Source: an uncultured Rikenellaceae bacterium (lineage in GTDB: Bacteria > Bacteroidota > Bacteroidia > Bacteroidales > Rikenellaceae). From it: a stretch of 64,000 nt of DNA. The position numbers were made by a program, and so were the translations under genes. Within the stretch, counting starts at the first letter, position 1. Each line of letters begins with the position of its first letter. Location of the stretch: assembly GCA_944326945.1 (NCBI GenBank), contig CALVFY010000007.1, positions 1 to 64,000 of the forward strand, read 5' to 3'. The notes under the pieces are model-generated. The model made no database searches, had not been told where the DNA came from, and worked only from the letters and a program-made list of their open reading frames with translations. Positions 53,212 to 62,699 of the stretch are shown here, piece after piece.

Positions 53212-54156
53212 CTACTTTTCGTGAACGATATGCTCTCTATGCTTCAGTTCGCTGTACATCATATTATAGGTTGGGGTAGATACATGCAATCTTTTTCCCT
53301 CCCGAACGATGTATCCCGTAAGTGACTCCAGTTCCGTATTCTTGCCCGCACGGAAATCCCTTTGCATGGAAGTGGTCGTATCGCCAGGGATTCGAGACAT
53401 CTGAGCAATCACAGCTTCGGCTACTCCAGGAGAAAGCTCCTGTCCACGAGCTTTGGCAACTGTCTGAAATTCAGACTGCAGTTCCTTAAGCAAAGATTTG
53501 TGCTCCGGAACAGAGAGAATCTCTCCATAAGTCTTGTCCGTATAGGTGGTGACCGTAGCCACTGTCGAAATATAGGCGAATTTATCCCACACACGACGCA
53601 CAATATCTGGCATCGCACGAGCCTGAATATCTGCTGCCGCAAACAATTCGGCCAACGCATTTATCTTTGCCGGAGAACCATCCGGAGACCCGAACATATA
53701 ACGATATCCATTGGTATGTTCCACAATATGACCCGGTTCCACAATATATGCCACGACATATACACAGCCGTACCAGACCTCATTCTCGGGCAACATCTTT
53801 CGAATTTTCTCCACACTATCCACACCATTCAGAAAGGGCAGAACCACCGTCTCCGGTCCGATACACGGCATGATCTGACGAATACCACTCTCCACATCGT
53901 AAGCTTTGGTACAGTAGATAACATAATCGACCTTTCCGATCTCTTCGGCATGATCGGTAGCCATCGTGGGACGAGCCACAAAATTTCCCGTTTGTGCATC
54001 TACTTTCAATCCATTTTCTCGGATACGCTTCAGTGCTTCACCTCGGGAAATGAAATAAACATCCACCTTTTCGTCCTTTTCGTAGTAGGCCGCCAACAAA
54101 CCTCCTAAAAAACCTCCCACACCACCCGTACCTACAATCGCTATTTTTGTTTTCAT
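53212..54156 (-). CDS. 2-dehydropantoate 2-reductase (ketopantoate reductase) family
   Basis: 314 residues. Rossmann start KIAIVGTGGVGGFLGGLLA (about residues 4-22; GxGxxG), YCTKAYDVESGI (about 82-93), NGVDSVEKI (about 117-125) and the C-terminal ApbA domain with RVWDKFAYISTVATVT (catalytic Lys, about 190-205) and TTSMQRDFRAGKNTELE (about 259-275). It would make pantoate for CoA; other family members act on related 2-keto acids, and no panB or panC is adjacent. Start at 54156 because it gives the canonical N-terminus. Confidence 0.87.
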   Translation of the reverse strand: MKTKIAIVGTGGVGGFLGGLLAAYYEKDEKVDVYFISRGEALKRIRENGLKVDAQTGNFVARPTMATDHAEEIGKVDYVIYCTKAYDVESGIRQIMPCIGPETVVLPFLNGVDSVEKIRKMLPENEVWYGCVYVVAYIVEPGHIVEHTNGYRYMFGSPDGSPAKINALAELFAAADIQARAMPDIVRRVWDKFAYISTVATVTTYTDKTYGEILSVPEHKSLLKELQSEFQTVAKARGQELSPGVAEAVIAQMSRIPGDTTTSMQRDFRAGKNTELESLTGYIVREGKRLHVSTPTYNMMYSELKHREHIVHEK

Positions 54157-54289
54157 GTGTCTAAGGAAATTTGGGCGTAAAATTAACGATAATTTCGCGA
54201 CAGAGATTCTCTTCCGGAACGTATTATCGTATTTTAACACATTCATCCCTGTTTGTATAAAATCATCTATATCCAACGTTTATCCACAT

Positions 54290-54319
54290 TTTGAATCCGG
54301 AGAAATAATGGTATATTTG
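54290..54319 (+). promoter_or_regulatory. promoter of the oxidoreductase pair
   Basis: TTTG (54290-54293), 18-nt spacer, -7 TATATTTG (54312-54319), 17 nt before the ATG at 54337. Confidence 0.65.
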
Positions 54320-54336
54320 TTAAGAAAATCATTGGT

Positions 54337-55332
54337 ATGAATATGAAGAATGGAGCAAAAGTATCGTGGGGAATCATCGGTTGCGGTGATGTGACGGAAA
54401 AAAAGAGCGGTCCTGCATTCTATAAGTTGCCCGACTCGAGGCTGATGGCCGTAATGCGACGCAACCGGGAATTGGCAGCTGACTATGCCAGACGTCATCA
54501 GGTACCGAAATATTACGATAATGCGAAAGATTTGATTTCCGATCCGGATGTGACAGCGATCTATATCGCCACACCACCTCAGAGTCATTGCGAATATGCC
54601 ATAGAGGCAATGCAGGCAGGAAAACCGGTCTACGTAGAGAAACCGATGGGTTTGACATATGAAGAATGCCGTCGGATGATCGATACTTCCGAACAAACCG
54701 GCACACAACTTCATGTGGCTTATTATCGCCGTTCGATGCCCTATTTTCAAAAAGTGGAGGAGTTGCTCAAGAGTGGAATTATCGGATCCCTTGCCGGTGT
54801 ATGTCTGGAATTTATAACCCCTCCTCGGCCGGAAGACCTCGACCGGGAACATCTGCCCTGGAGACTACAAAGCGAAGTGTCCGGAGGCGGTTACCTCCAG
54901 GATATGGGTTCGCATCAGATCAACATGTTGCAATATCTGTTCGGAAAAATATCTGAAATTCGTTCTGTCGCTCAAAACAGAGCCGGATTATATGACGTAG
55001 AAGATTATGTATCGGCCATTTTCACATTTGAAAGCGGCCTAACAGCTACGTGTTTGTGGAATTTTGCCGCCGGTCCCCAAGAGCACGAAGACAGTGTAAA
55101 GGTCTTTGGCACAAAAGGATCGATCCGTTTTTCCGTTTTTGACATGGACCGAATCGAGGTGAGTGCTGCGTCGAAGACGGAGACAATCGTCATACCTCAC
55201 GAAGAGCATGTGCAGATGCCTCACATAAAGCATATTAATCAATCCATACTAAACAATAGCTTCGATGAAACGTGGACTCGCGACGCGGCTGAAACAACCC
55301 GGATCATCGACCAAATCTTACACACGAAATGA
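54337..55332 (+). CDS. Gfo/Idh/MocA family oxidoreductase (first)
   Basis: 331 residues. Rossmann start KVSWGIIGCGDVTEKKSGPA (about residues 7-26), the family EKP motif in GKPVYVEKPMGLTYEE (about 91-106) and the catalytic-side QDMGSHQINMLQYLFG (about 190-205, D and H). NAD(P)-dependent oxidation of a sugar, inositol or amino-sugar; the substrate is unknown. Overlaps the next oxidoreductase by ATGA, so they form a pair. Confidence 0.88.
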   Translation: MNMKNGAKVSWGIIGCGDVTEKKSGPAFYKLPDSRLMAVMRRNRELAADYARRHQVPKYYDNAKDLISDPDVTAIYIATPPQSHCEYAIEAMQAGKPVYVEKPMGLTYEECRRMIDTSEQTGTQLHVAYYRRSMPYFQKVEELLKSGIIGSLAGVCLEFITPPRPEDLDREHLPWRLQSEVSGGGYLQDMGSHQINMLQYLFGKISEIRSVAQNRAGLYDVEDYVSAIFTFESGLTATCLWNFAAGPQEHEDSVKVFGTKGSIRFSVFDMDRIEVSAASKTETIVIPHEEHVQMPHIKHINQSILNNSFDETWTRDAAETTRIIDQILHTK

Positions 55333-56360
55333 GACCCATCAAAACCGCCATTGCATCGTTCGGACTCTCCGGACAGGTATTCCATGCCCCGTTTCTGAAC
55401 GACCACCCGGGATTCGATCTGATTGCGATCGGGGAACGTTCCAAAGATCTTGTCCGTCATCGTTACCCGAATGTCGTACGTCCCCATTCATTCGAAGAGC
55501 TAATCTCCATTCACGAAGTGGAATTGGTTGTGGTCAATACACCGGATGTCACCCATTACGACTATTGCAAAAAAGCCCTGCTCTCCGACAAAAATGTCGT
55601 GGTAGAAAAACCGTTCGTATTCACCGTCGAAGAGGCTAAAGAGTTGATCAACTTGGCCCAAGATCGGGGACTATTATTAACCGTCTATCAAAACAGACGC
55701 TTCGACGGCGATTTCCTTACGGTCAAACAGATCAAGGATTCGGGAAATTTGGGCCGGATCGTAGAATTCGAATCAGATTTCCAACGTTATCGGAATTATG
55801 TCGTGGAAGGCACTTGGAAAGAACGTGCCGATCGCCATGTGGGAATGACCTACAATCTCGGATCACACAGCCTGGATCAGGCCCTCGTATTATTCGGCAT
55901 GCCGGAGGGATTGTGGGCGACGATCGATACCCTGCGTGACGGCGGTCAGGTAGACGACTACTTTCACATCGTATTACTATATCCCCGTCTGAAAGTCACT
56001 CTCCGGGCAGGATATCTGATGCGTGAACAAGGTCCGCATTTCACCTTGCATGGCACTGCCGGATCCTACATGGTGTACGGCATCGATCCTCAGGAAGAAG
56101 CATTGAAAGGAGGGGCGCTGCCATGTGAAGAAGGATGGGGCAGTGTACCCGAATCACAATGGGGCATCATCAATACAGATGCCGGCCGGGAACCTTACCC
56201 AACCATAGCCGGAGATTATAGGCGCTATTACGACAGCATATACCGCACATTACGAGGAGGAGATGCCCCCGAAGTCACACACGAACAGATGATCAACTTG
56301 ATTCGTTTACTGGAAGCCTGTTTCGAAAGCAATGAAACAGGCCGGACCATCTGGTTTTAA
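55329..56360 (+). CDS. Gfo/Idh/MocA family oxidoreductase (second, YdgJ/IolW-like)
   Basis: 343 residues. N-terminus KTAIASFGLSGQVFHAPFL (about residues 5-23), with the GLSGxVFHAPF motif of the YdgJ/YvaA (scyllo-inositol dehydrogenase-like) subgroup; VVEKPFVFTVEEAK (about 95-108) and YNLGSHSLDQALVLFG (about 175-190). Different subgroup from its neighbour, so not a recent duplication. Ends before a strong terminator. Confidence 0.88.
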   Translation: MRPIKTAIASFGLSGQVFHAPFLNDHPGFDLIAIGERSKDLVRHRYPNVVRPHSFEELISIHEVELVVVNTPDVTHYDYCKKALLSDKNVVVEKPFVFTVEEAKELINLAQDRGLLLTVYQNRRFDGDFLTVKQIKDSGNLGRIVEFESDFQRYRNYVVEGTWKERADRHVGMTYNLGSHSLDQALVLFGMPEGLWATIDTLRDGGQVDDYFHIVLLYPRLKVTLRAGYLMREQGPHFTLHGTAGSYMVYGIDPQEEALKGGALPCEEGWGSVPESQWGIINTDAGREPYPTIAGDYRRYYDSIYRTLRGGDAPEVTHEQMINLIRLLEACFESNETGRTIWF

Positions 56361-56362
56361 AC

Positions 56363-56398
56363 AAAAAAGAACGCTGTCGTAAAACAGCGTTCTTTTTT
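56363..56398. terminator. terminator between the oxidoreductase pair and the outer-membrane gene
   Basis: AAAAAAGAACGCTGT (56363-56377) pairs with ACAGCGTTCTTTTTT (56384-56398), serving convergent genes. Confidence 0.92.
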
Positions 56399-56404
56399 CA
56401 TTCC

Positions 56405-59377
56405 TTAAAAAGGACGTCCCCCAGGAGGAGGACCTCCAGGACCCGGTCCGAATCCGTCATGACTCCGAGGGCGGGATTCCGAAGGTAAAGAATCCGGAGT
56501 GCCATTTCCTACTCCCGATTTCGAGCCAAAATTACGCAGATTGTAGGTGAACTGGAACCCCCAATAACGTCCAAGAACCTGGTTGGTTACATTCTCGATA
56601 TAGGTCTCCTGAATATTGCGGGCAAAACTTTTATTCTGATTCAATAAGTCGTTTATTCCCACATTGATTTCGCCGCGCTGGTTCCGGAATATTTTTTTAC
56701 CCAGATAAATATTGCAAATCAAATATTCCTCATTGAATTTATCCGTAATACCCTTATAGTGCATATAATTGGCATCACCGGAGAGTGTAAAGCCCAACCA
56801 TGCGACCCATTTGATTTTGCCCCGTGCGGAATGAGTCAAATAACGATTGTCTTGGTTTCCCTGCTGCTGAATCGTATTGCGAGCGATATTATAACCCCCA
56901 TTGTAACTAAAGGTAAAATCGATTTTGTCGCTGATATTACTGCTCAAAACAGCTCCATAATTATAGTAATACCCCGAAGAGATATTCTTCACACCATCCA
57001 TGATACTGGGCGACTGATTATAGGTCATAGCCACATTCAGATTCAAGTTGCTTTTAATCCATTTAACAGGAAATCCATAGCTGATTGCACCTCTCACATT
57101 CCAACTGCCGTCCAAATTGACCGGCTTGGTAAACTGACCGTATGGATCGATTTTCACCCCATTCACTTCTCCTCCGTCACGGCCATAAAAGGCTGTTGAA
57201 TCTGCAATGAAATTATCCTGCAGCGAAGCACTCAACATCGCCATGAATGTCCGACCTTTGGTTACACTCGATTTATTGTAGTTCATAAACAGATTATGAG
57301 TATAGGTCGGCTTCAATCGAGGATTACCTCCCGTAACAGACTGAGGATCGCTATTATCTATCACATTTTGCAGATCTGAAACCGAAGGATTGCTCGTATA
57401 GGACCGCAAGAAGACTCGTAACGTGTTGGTCGGATTGAACGTATGGTTCCACATCGCGAAATAGAGGGCATTATCGAATCGGGCTGAAAGTTTACTCATA
57501 AAAGGATACTCCTGATCTCCTGTCAAGGTAGCCCGTTGATAGTAGACATTCATCGCCAACATATTCTTTTTGTCACCCAATCTGTATCCCGGACCGACAC
57601 GATGAGTAAGATATCCACTATTATAGATATTGGAAAGCGTTCTATCCACAGTCGGATCAAAAATTCCCAGGTCGAAATCAAACGGATAAACCTTTTTGTC
57701 CGCATCCGAATAGTTATAGGAAATGCGGTATTGCATGCTCAATTGAGACTTTTCGGTGAGCGGTTCCGTATAAATCACACTTCCATTCAGCCGATAGCCC
57801 GTAGAGAGATAATCGGTATAGAGTCGGGTAGGGGCCGTCACGGTATCAATCGGCAACATTGTACCTGGAGCATAAACCAGTGTATCCAGTTCCGAATCAC
57901 TGTTGTTGTAACGTTGATTTTTATTCAGATTGAACGAGAAATCGAGGGTCAATGTTCTGCCAGGCTTTCCTAATTTGGTTCGATAGAGCACCGTATTGGA
58001 AATATTGTATCCGGAAGATTTGGAATCTTTCAACTCCCGGAGCAAATTCAACAAGGCACTCTCAGTTCCGACATAATTATCCATTCGCGAATCCGAGTTG
58101 CTATTGGAATTATAGCTTTGGAAACTCAGCCTCGGACGAATCATCAGTTCCTGATTTTCGTTGATTTTATAATCGATCTTGGCATTGAAACGATGATTGA
58201 AGTTGCGCGACGAAGAGGCTGAGGCAGCATCGTACCAACGCACCGTATCGGTTTGGCTGTAATATTGACGTAAAGTAGTTTTTTCATTTTCGTTTTTCGT
58301 GGTATTGAAGAAATAACTTCCTTGCACATCCACCTTTTTCCACCAAGTACCGCTATAATTAAGTCCGACTGAAGCCACAGTCGAAATACCCGCCTGAGGT
58401 CTCACCATAAAATTACGAGCACTACCTCCCCGGCGCATACGTCCTCCTCCTCGCGACTGCATACCACCTCGTCCTGAAGCACCTCCCGTAACACCCAGGA
58501 TATCTTCTGTCGAGAAATTCTGTTGATTGACATTATTGAACAGTCCGATCAACGACAGCCGATGATTACCCCGAAACACATTGACATTACCTCCGGCAAT
58601 ATATTTTTCATCGAATCCGTATCCTGCATAAAGTTTTCCGAAGACACCATTTCTTTTTTTCGGATCGGTCACGATGTTAATGGCTTTATAACCCTCTCCA
58701 TCATCAATTCCCGTAAACTGAGCCTGATCACTCAGTTTATTGAACACTTCCACTCGAGAAACAATCTCTGCCGGCAGATTTTTCAAGGCCGAAGAGACAT
58801 CCTCGCCAAAAAATTCTTTCCCGTCTACAAAAACCTTCTGAACTGTTTCGCCTTGAGCCTCGACCTCTCCGTCGATAATAGTCACACCCGGCATCTTGGC
58901 GAGCAAACCTTCCGCATCGGCATCTTTGGTCACCTTAAAAGCATTGGCGTTGTAACTCACCGTATCACCCTTCTGAGAGGTACGAAGAGCCTGTACTTCC
59001 AACACAACCGCATCAATCTTTTGCGAAGCTTGCCTCATCTGGAGTCTTCCCAAATTGACTCTTGCAGCATTGATCGTCACCTCTTTTTCGATGTCTTTAT
59101 ACCCCAAGAACGTTATCTTCATTCGATAGGTACCATAAGCCAATCCAGGTATGGATATCCGTCCCTGATAACCGGATGTGTTATACTTTTTCTTAGTGGT
59201 ATCCTTTACCGGCATCAACTCGACAACGGCTCCCGGAATTCCCTCTCCCTCATTGGAGACATCTACCAAAGTAGCTGTCAGCGTACCCGTGGAAGAGGCG
59301 GTTTTCGTTTGAGCCTGTACAGAAAACCATGAAGCCCCCCATAGACAGCACAACAGAATAGTCAAAAATCGATTCAT
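56405..59377 (-). CDS. outer-membrane beta-barrel protein with N-terminal carboxypeptidase-regulatory-like domain
   Basis: 990 residues. Signal peptide MNRFLTILLCCLWGASWFSV, a CarboxypepD-regulatory-like domain (about residues 30-115), a plug-like domain (KMPGVTIIDGEVEAQGETVQ, about 165-184) and a long barrel of OMP_b-brl_3 type. Gly/Arg-rich loop (SGRGGMQSRGGGRMRRGGSA, about 300-319) and a Pro/Gly-rich tail (GPGPGGPPPGGRPF) are notable. TonB-receptor-like architecture without a clear TonB box, so it may not be a transporter. Downstream of the Spy-like gene and LytTR system, promoter at 59411-59418. Confidence 0.87.
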   Translation of the reverse strand: MNRFLTILLCCLWGASWFSVQAQTKTASSTGTLTATLVDVSNEGEGIPGAVVELMPVKDTTKKKYNTSGYQGRISIPGLAYGTYRMKITFLGYKDIEKEVTINAARVNLGRLQMRQASQKIDAVVLEVQALRTSQKGDTVSYNANAFKVTKDADAEGLLAKMPGVTIIDGEVEAQGETVQKVFVDGKEFFGEDVSSALKNLPAEIVSRVEVFNKLSDQAQFTGIDDGEGYKAINIVTDPKKRNGVFGKLYAGYGFDEKYIAGGNVNVFRGNHRLSLIGLFNNVNQQNFSTEDILGVTGGASGRGGMQSRGGGRMRRGGSARNFMVRPQAGISTVASVGLNYSGTWWKKVDVQGSYFFNTTKNENEKTTLRQYYSQTDTVRWYDAASASSSRNFNHRFNAKIDYKINENQELMIRPRLSFQSYNSNSNSDSRMDNYVGTESALLNLLRELKDSKSSGYNISNTVLYRTKLGKPGRTLTLDFSFNLNKNQRYNNSDSELDTLVYAPGTMLPIDTVTAPTRLYTDYLSTGYRLNGSVIYTEPLTEKSQLSMQYRISYNYSDADKKVYPFDFDLGIFDPTVDRTLSNIYNSGYLTHRVGPGYRLGDKKNMLAMNVYYQRATLTGDQEYPFMSKLSARFDNALYFAMWNHTFNPTNTLRVFLRSYTSNPSVSDLQNVIDNSDPQSVTGGNPRLKPTYTHNLFMNYNKSSVTKGRTFMAMLSASLQDNFIADSTAFYGRDGGEVNGVKIDPYGQFTKPVNLDGSWNVRGAISYGFPVKWIKSNLNLNVAMTYNQSPSIMDGVKNISSGYYYNYGAVLSSNISDKIDFTFSYNGGYNIARNTIQQQGNQDNRYLTHSARGKIKWVAWLGFTLSGDANYMHYKGITDKFNEEYLICNIYLGKKIFRNQRGEINVGINDLLNQNKSFARNIQETYIENVTNQVLGRYWGFQFTYNLRNFGSKSGVGNGTPDSLPSESRPRSHDGFGPGPGGPPPGGRPF

Positions 59378-59410
59378 AATTCTTTTCGGGTATGTTTTTC
59401 AGAATTTTGG

Positions 59411-59418
59411 CAAAAGTA
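59411..59418 (-). promoter_or_regulatory. -7 promoter element of the outer-membrane protein gene
   Basis: Minus-strand TACTTTTG, 33 nt before the ATG at 59377. Confidence 0.6.
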
Positions 59419-59489
59419 ACGAATTTCAACGAGAAGAGTTTTCTCTCGGGGGTGAAACGGCAAAAACGGGGGTCGAAACAGTCCGAAAA

Positions 59490-59518
59490 CAAAAAAAACG
59501 GAGCAAATTTGCTCCGTT
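59490..59518 (-). terminator. terminator after the Spy-like gene
   Basis: The 22-nt palindrome AACGGAGCAAATTTGCTCCGTT (59497-59518, given here as its halves AACGGAGCAAA/TTTGCTCCGTT) is followed on the minus strand by a run of T. Confidence 0.85.
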
Positions 59519-59536
59519 CTTTCTGCCCATGAGACC

Positions 59537-60187
59537 CTATTCTTCGCTATCCATTGAAGATGGACTGTGAGGGACATGGTGGCCGGGATGATGTCTCGCT
59601 CTGGGTCCCCGATTCAAAAAATTCTTCTGCATCTCCATCCATTTTGCATATTGCTCCGGAGTCAGGATTTTTTGTATCTCATCGTTTTGGGCTTTCCGTT
59701 CCTTTTGACGATCAGCCATCCGCTGTTTTTGAATCTCCAAGGTATTTTGCTCCATTTTCTGGATTTGAGACACCTGCTGATCGGTCAATAAAAGCGTTTT
59801 TTTCATCATTCCAACCCGCCGATCAATCATTTGTTCGGGAGTCATCCTTCCATCCGCCCTCTCCGGCCCGCGTCTCTGCTGCACTTCCGACCATTTTTGA
59901 AATTGTTCCGGTGTCAGGATTTTCTTCAACTCTGTCATATGATCCTCTCGGACCTTTCTGGCTATGCTGTCTCGTTTCATCCGAGCCTGCAATGCACATA
60001 GATTCAGTTTTGCAATTTGATCGACCTGTTGATCCGTCAAAGAAAGTTCGGTTTTCAATCTCTCAGCCATGATTTGCGCACGCTTTTCCGGAGAAAGACG
60101 TTCTCTGTAGGCTGCTGGCTGAGCCATTACCGACGCCGTAATACATACCATCAAAAGTCCTACGGCAATTTTCATTCCTGTTTTCAT
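59537..60187 (-). CDS. Spy/CpxP-like periplasmic protein (LTxxQ repeats)
   Basis: 216 residues from the ATG at 60187 (60175 also possible). Signal peptide MKIAVGLLMVCITASVMAQ, then two similar helical repeats each with LSLTDQQVDQI / LLLTDQQVSQI and a later KILTPEQFQKW / KILTPEQYAKW, the LTxxQ pattern of Spy/CpxP chaperone-like proteins (DUF4890). The C-terminus is His- and Pro-rich (RARHHPGHHVPHSPSS), possibly metal-binding. Between the LytTR system and the outer-membrane gene, so probably part of the same response. Function inferred from the family. Confidence 0.85.
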   Translation of the reverse strand: MKTGMKIAVGLLMVCITASVMAQPAAYRERLSPEKRAQIMAERLKTELSLTDQQVDQIAKLNLCALQARMKRDSIARKVREDHMTELKKILTPEQFQKWSEVQQRRGPERADGRMTPEQMIDRRVGMMKKTLLLTDQQVSQIQKMEQNTLEIQKQRMADRQKERKAQNDEIQKILTPEQYAKWMEMQKNFLNRGPRARHHPGHHVPHSPSSMDSEE

Positions 60188-60230
60188 CTTTGTTCGTATT
60201 AACGGAATAGTATCCAACACTATCCTGTGA

Positions 60231-60238
60231 CAAAGATA
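60231..60238 (-). promoter_or_regulatory. -7 promoter element of the Spy-like gene
   Basis: Minus-strand TATCTTTG, 43 nt before the ATG at 60187. Confidence 0.55.
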
Positions 60239-60326
60239 GAGTCTGTCCATGCGGAACGATTCCGCTTTCTCTGTGAAATGGCATATATAACCGTTAAAAC
60301 GTTAGAATCAGAGGGCAAACCGAATG

Positions 60327-61091
60327 TTATTTTCGAGAAAACCCGGTCATCCAACGCTTAAATTCCGGCACGCGAGCCTTACTGATCACGATACGTTCGG
60401 GAGTTTTTACCGTTAAATTCAAACTCAGTCTGCTACCGAACCAAACAGAAATATCCCCAATAGCCTTTCTGGAAATAATAAATTGCCGATTGGCTCGGAA
60501 AAACAAGGTCTCGGGCAACGTCCCCATCAGATTGTCCAACGATCCCTCCATGGGATATTCTCGACCGTCGAGTGTATAGACTGTAACCCGCTCATCTCTG
60601 GTATAATAAAATGCGATCTCTTGAATACTCAAAGGGATAATCTTATCCTTTACATAAATCAAGAAAGTTCTCTGTTTCTCTGTCTGTTGACGTGCCAGCT
60701 GCCCCATACGGCCGAGATAATCCATACGATCCTTCTGTGAAAAGAGATTCAACTTGGACAATGCCCGTTTCAAGTCTTCACTTTTGATCGGTTTAAGCAG
60801 ATAATCAATGCTATTTACCCGGAAAGCTTCCAGCGCATATTGGTCATATGCAGTAGTAAACACAACCGGACAAGCTACTTCCACCTGTTCGAATATACGA
60901 AACGCATCACCGTCTGCCAGATGAATATCCATGAAGACAAGATCCGGAACCGGGTTTTCACGAAACCACTGTACCGTATCGGTAACGCTCTCGAGTATAG
61001 CCAAAACTTGAGCCTCAGAACACACCTGAGTCAATAATGTTTGCAAATTAACCGCAGCAGCGGTCTCGTCTTCCACCAGGATTACTCGCAT
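60327..61091 (-). CDS. LytTR-family response regulator
   Basis: 254 residues. Receiver domain with Glu7/Asp8, phospho-acceptor Asp55 (VFMDIHLADGDAF), Thr-Ala switch (VVFTTAYDQYALEAF) and Lys in YLLKPIKSEDL; then a LytTR DNA-binding domain (about residues 150-254: IYVKDKIIPLSIQEIAFYYT, RANRQFIISRKAI). Its start overlaps the histidine kinase end by 10 nt. Probable activator of the downstream Spy-like and outer-membrane genes. Confidence 0.93.
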   Translation of the reverse strand: MRVILVEDETAAAVNLQTLLTQVCSEAQVLAILESVTDTVQWFRENPVPDLVFMDIHLADGDAFRIFEQVEVACPVVFTTAYDQYALEAFRVNSIDYLLKPIKSEDLKRALSKLNLFSQKDRMDYLGRMGQLARQQTEKQRTFLIYVKDKIIPLSIQEIAFYYTRDERVTVYTLDGREYPMEGSLDNLMGTLPETLFFRANRQFIISRKAIGDISVWFGSRLSLNLTVKTPERIVISKARVPEFKRWMTGFSRK

Positions 61092-62149
61092 AATTTCGGG
61101 GGTATTAGAGGCAATTTGACACTAAATTTTTCAGCAGAGCGTTCCACCATAATATTTCGACCTGTCAACAACAGATACCTGCTCGATAAATTCTTCAATC
61201 CGATACCTGTCCCTTTGGGTGTTTCGATTTTGGGATAAATCGGATTCGAAACGATCAATGTCTCCTGATCCGTATAAATGGATATATGAAAAGGTTTAGA
61301 TAAGGTTATGCTGTTATGTTTCACAGCATTCTCTATCAGTGGCTGAAGTGACAAAGAGGGCAAGGACCAGCGTTTGAGACTATCGTCGATATTGATATCG
61401 AAAAAAAGTTTATCTGCATACCGTATTTCATGCAGATATTTATAGGCATCTAAAAATTTAAGTTCTTCACCGAGAGTAGTGAGCCCCTGCTGCCCATTTT
61501 GAATAATATAACGAAACGTATCGGAAAGACGATCGATGTAAATCAGAGCTCTCTCGTTATGTTCCGATCGTACCAACATTGCCAAAGAGTTCAGCGAGTT
61601 GAAGAAAAAGTGTGGGTTGATTTGATTAATCAACATATTATAACGTGTTTGAAGATTTTCGTTTTTCAATAACTGGTTTTCAATTTCCATGTGCTGCTTC
61701 TGATAAACCAGTTCGAAAATCTTCCCGTATAATACCGCAACAATCAACGTAAAACAACTCTTTAGCGTAAGCATCGGATTAAATATCCGACGCGCATTCA
61801 TCTGCATATCAATCTCACCATGTCGGGTAAGATTAGGCGTAATGAAATAGAACGCCACGCACACCAATACACAGTATAATAATTGGAGGGCAAATTTTGC
61901 AGAACTCTTTTTTCTTATATTAGCTGTCATTACAGACAAAAGAATGAACGACAGCACAATAAAATAGAGTACTTGAAGTACTAAAAATAAATTGGAATTC
62001 TCCACGGGCATTCGTGAAGGACGATGCCCTGCCAACACCGTATTACTTCCCAGATAAAAAACGAAATAAGAGAAATTAACAATCAGACTGATTGCCACCG
62101 AAATCAGCAGATTGACACTTATCACTCGATACTTATCAGGGAATCTCAT
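61082..62149 (-). CDS. LytS-type sensor histidine kinase
   Basis: 355 residues. Four hydrophobic segments in the first 145 residues (about 12-34, 53-73, 86-105, 130-145) with no periplasmic sensor domain of note, then a HisKA_7TM/His_kinase domain: QINPHFFFNSLNSLAML with His180, and a GHKL ATPase end (LPSLSLQPLIENAVKHNS, GTGIGLKNLSSRYLLL). Partner of the response regulator. 7 nt after the gamma-carbonic-anhydrase-like gene in the same direction. Confidence 0.92.
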   Translation of the reverse strand: MRFPDKYRVISVNLLISVAISLIVNFSYFVFYLGSNTVLAGHRPSRMPVENSNLFLVLQVLYFIVLSFILLSVMTANIRKKSSAKFALQLLYCVLVCVAFYFITPNLTRHGEIDMQMNARRIFNPMLTLKSCFTLIVAVLYGKIFELVYQKQHMEIENQLLKNENLQTRYNMLINQINPHFFFNSLNSLAMLVRSEHNERALIYIDRLSDTFRYIIQNGQQGLTTLGEELKFLDAYKYLHEIRYADKLFFDINIDDSLKRWSLPSLSLQPLIENAVKHNSITLSKPFHISIYTDQETLIVSNPIYPKIETPKGTGIGLKNLSSRYLLLTGRNIMVERSAEKFSVKLPLIPPKLCE

Positions 62150-62156
62150 ACCTCAA

Positions 62157-62675
62157 TTATTCCTCTTTATACCAAGATGCATACATTCTGTAATCGTGAG
62201 CAATACGTTCGATAATCTCAGCTCTTTGTTCAGGAGTGACATCCTTTACTTTCCTTGCCGGAATACCTGCGTAAACGCTGTTAGGCTCCAATACCGAATT
62301 AGAGAGCACTAACGCATTAGCCGCCACGATACATCCCGTTTCCACGACCGCATTGTCAAGAATTGTGGAACCGATTCCGATCAGACATTTATCTTCGATT
62401 CGGGCACCATGAATTACGGCATTGTGACCTACCGAAACATCGTTGCCGATATGTGTTTGAGAACGTTTATAGAGCGTATGAATCACCGCTCCATCCTGAA
62501 TATTCACCCGATCACCGATCGTAATGGTATTGACATCACCGCGAAGAACAGCCCCGAACCAAATACTGCAATCATTACCTATCGTAACATCCCCAATAAT
62601 CGTAGCATTTTCCGCCAAAAAAGTATTTTCTCCGATCTTCGGATCAAATCCTCTTACACTCTTAATAATTGCCAT
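62157..62675 (-). CDS. gamma-carbonic-anhydrase-like hexapeptide-repeat protein
   Basis: 172 residues of left-handed beta-helix hexapeptide repeats (ATIIGDVTIGNDCSIWFGAV, NVSVGHNAVIHG and others) with the conserved RGDVNTITIG and histidines of the YrdA/CaiE-like group. Sits between mazG and the LytS kinase, all in one direction with gaps of 24 and 7 nt, so likely co-transcribed. Whether it is a true carbonic anhydrase depends on the metal histidines: HNAVIHG supplies some. Confidence 0.87.
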   Translation of the reverse strand: MAIIKSVRGFDPKIGENTFLAENATIIGDVTIGNDCSIWFGAVLRGDVNTITIGDRVNIQDGAVIHTLYKRSQTHIGNDVSVGHNAVIHGARIEDKCLIGIGSTILDNAVVETGCIVAANALVLSNSVLEPNSVYAGIPARKVKDVTPEQRAEIIERIAHDYRMYASWYKEE

Positions 62676-62699
62676 TTCCTCTATTTTTATCTAATTCGT

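Noticed and set aside
58400..58500. Gly/Arg-rich repeat-like stretch in the outer-membrane gene as a DNA repeat element
   Set aside because: It is in-frame low-complexity coding sequence, not a nucleotide repeat with constant units.
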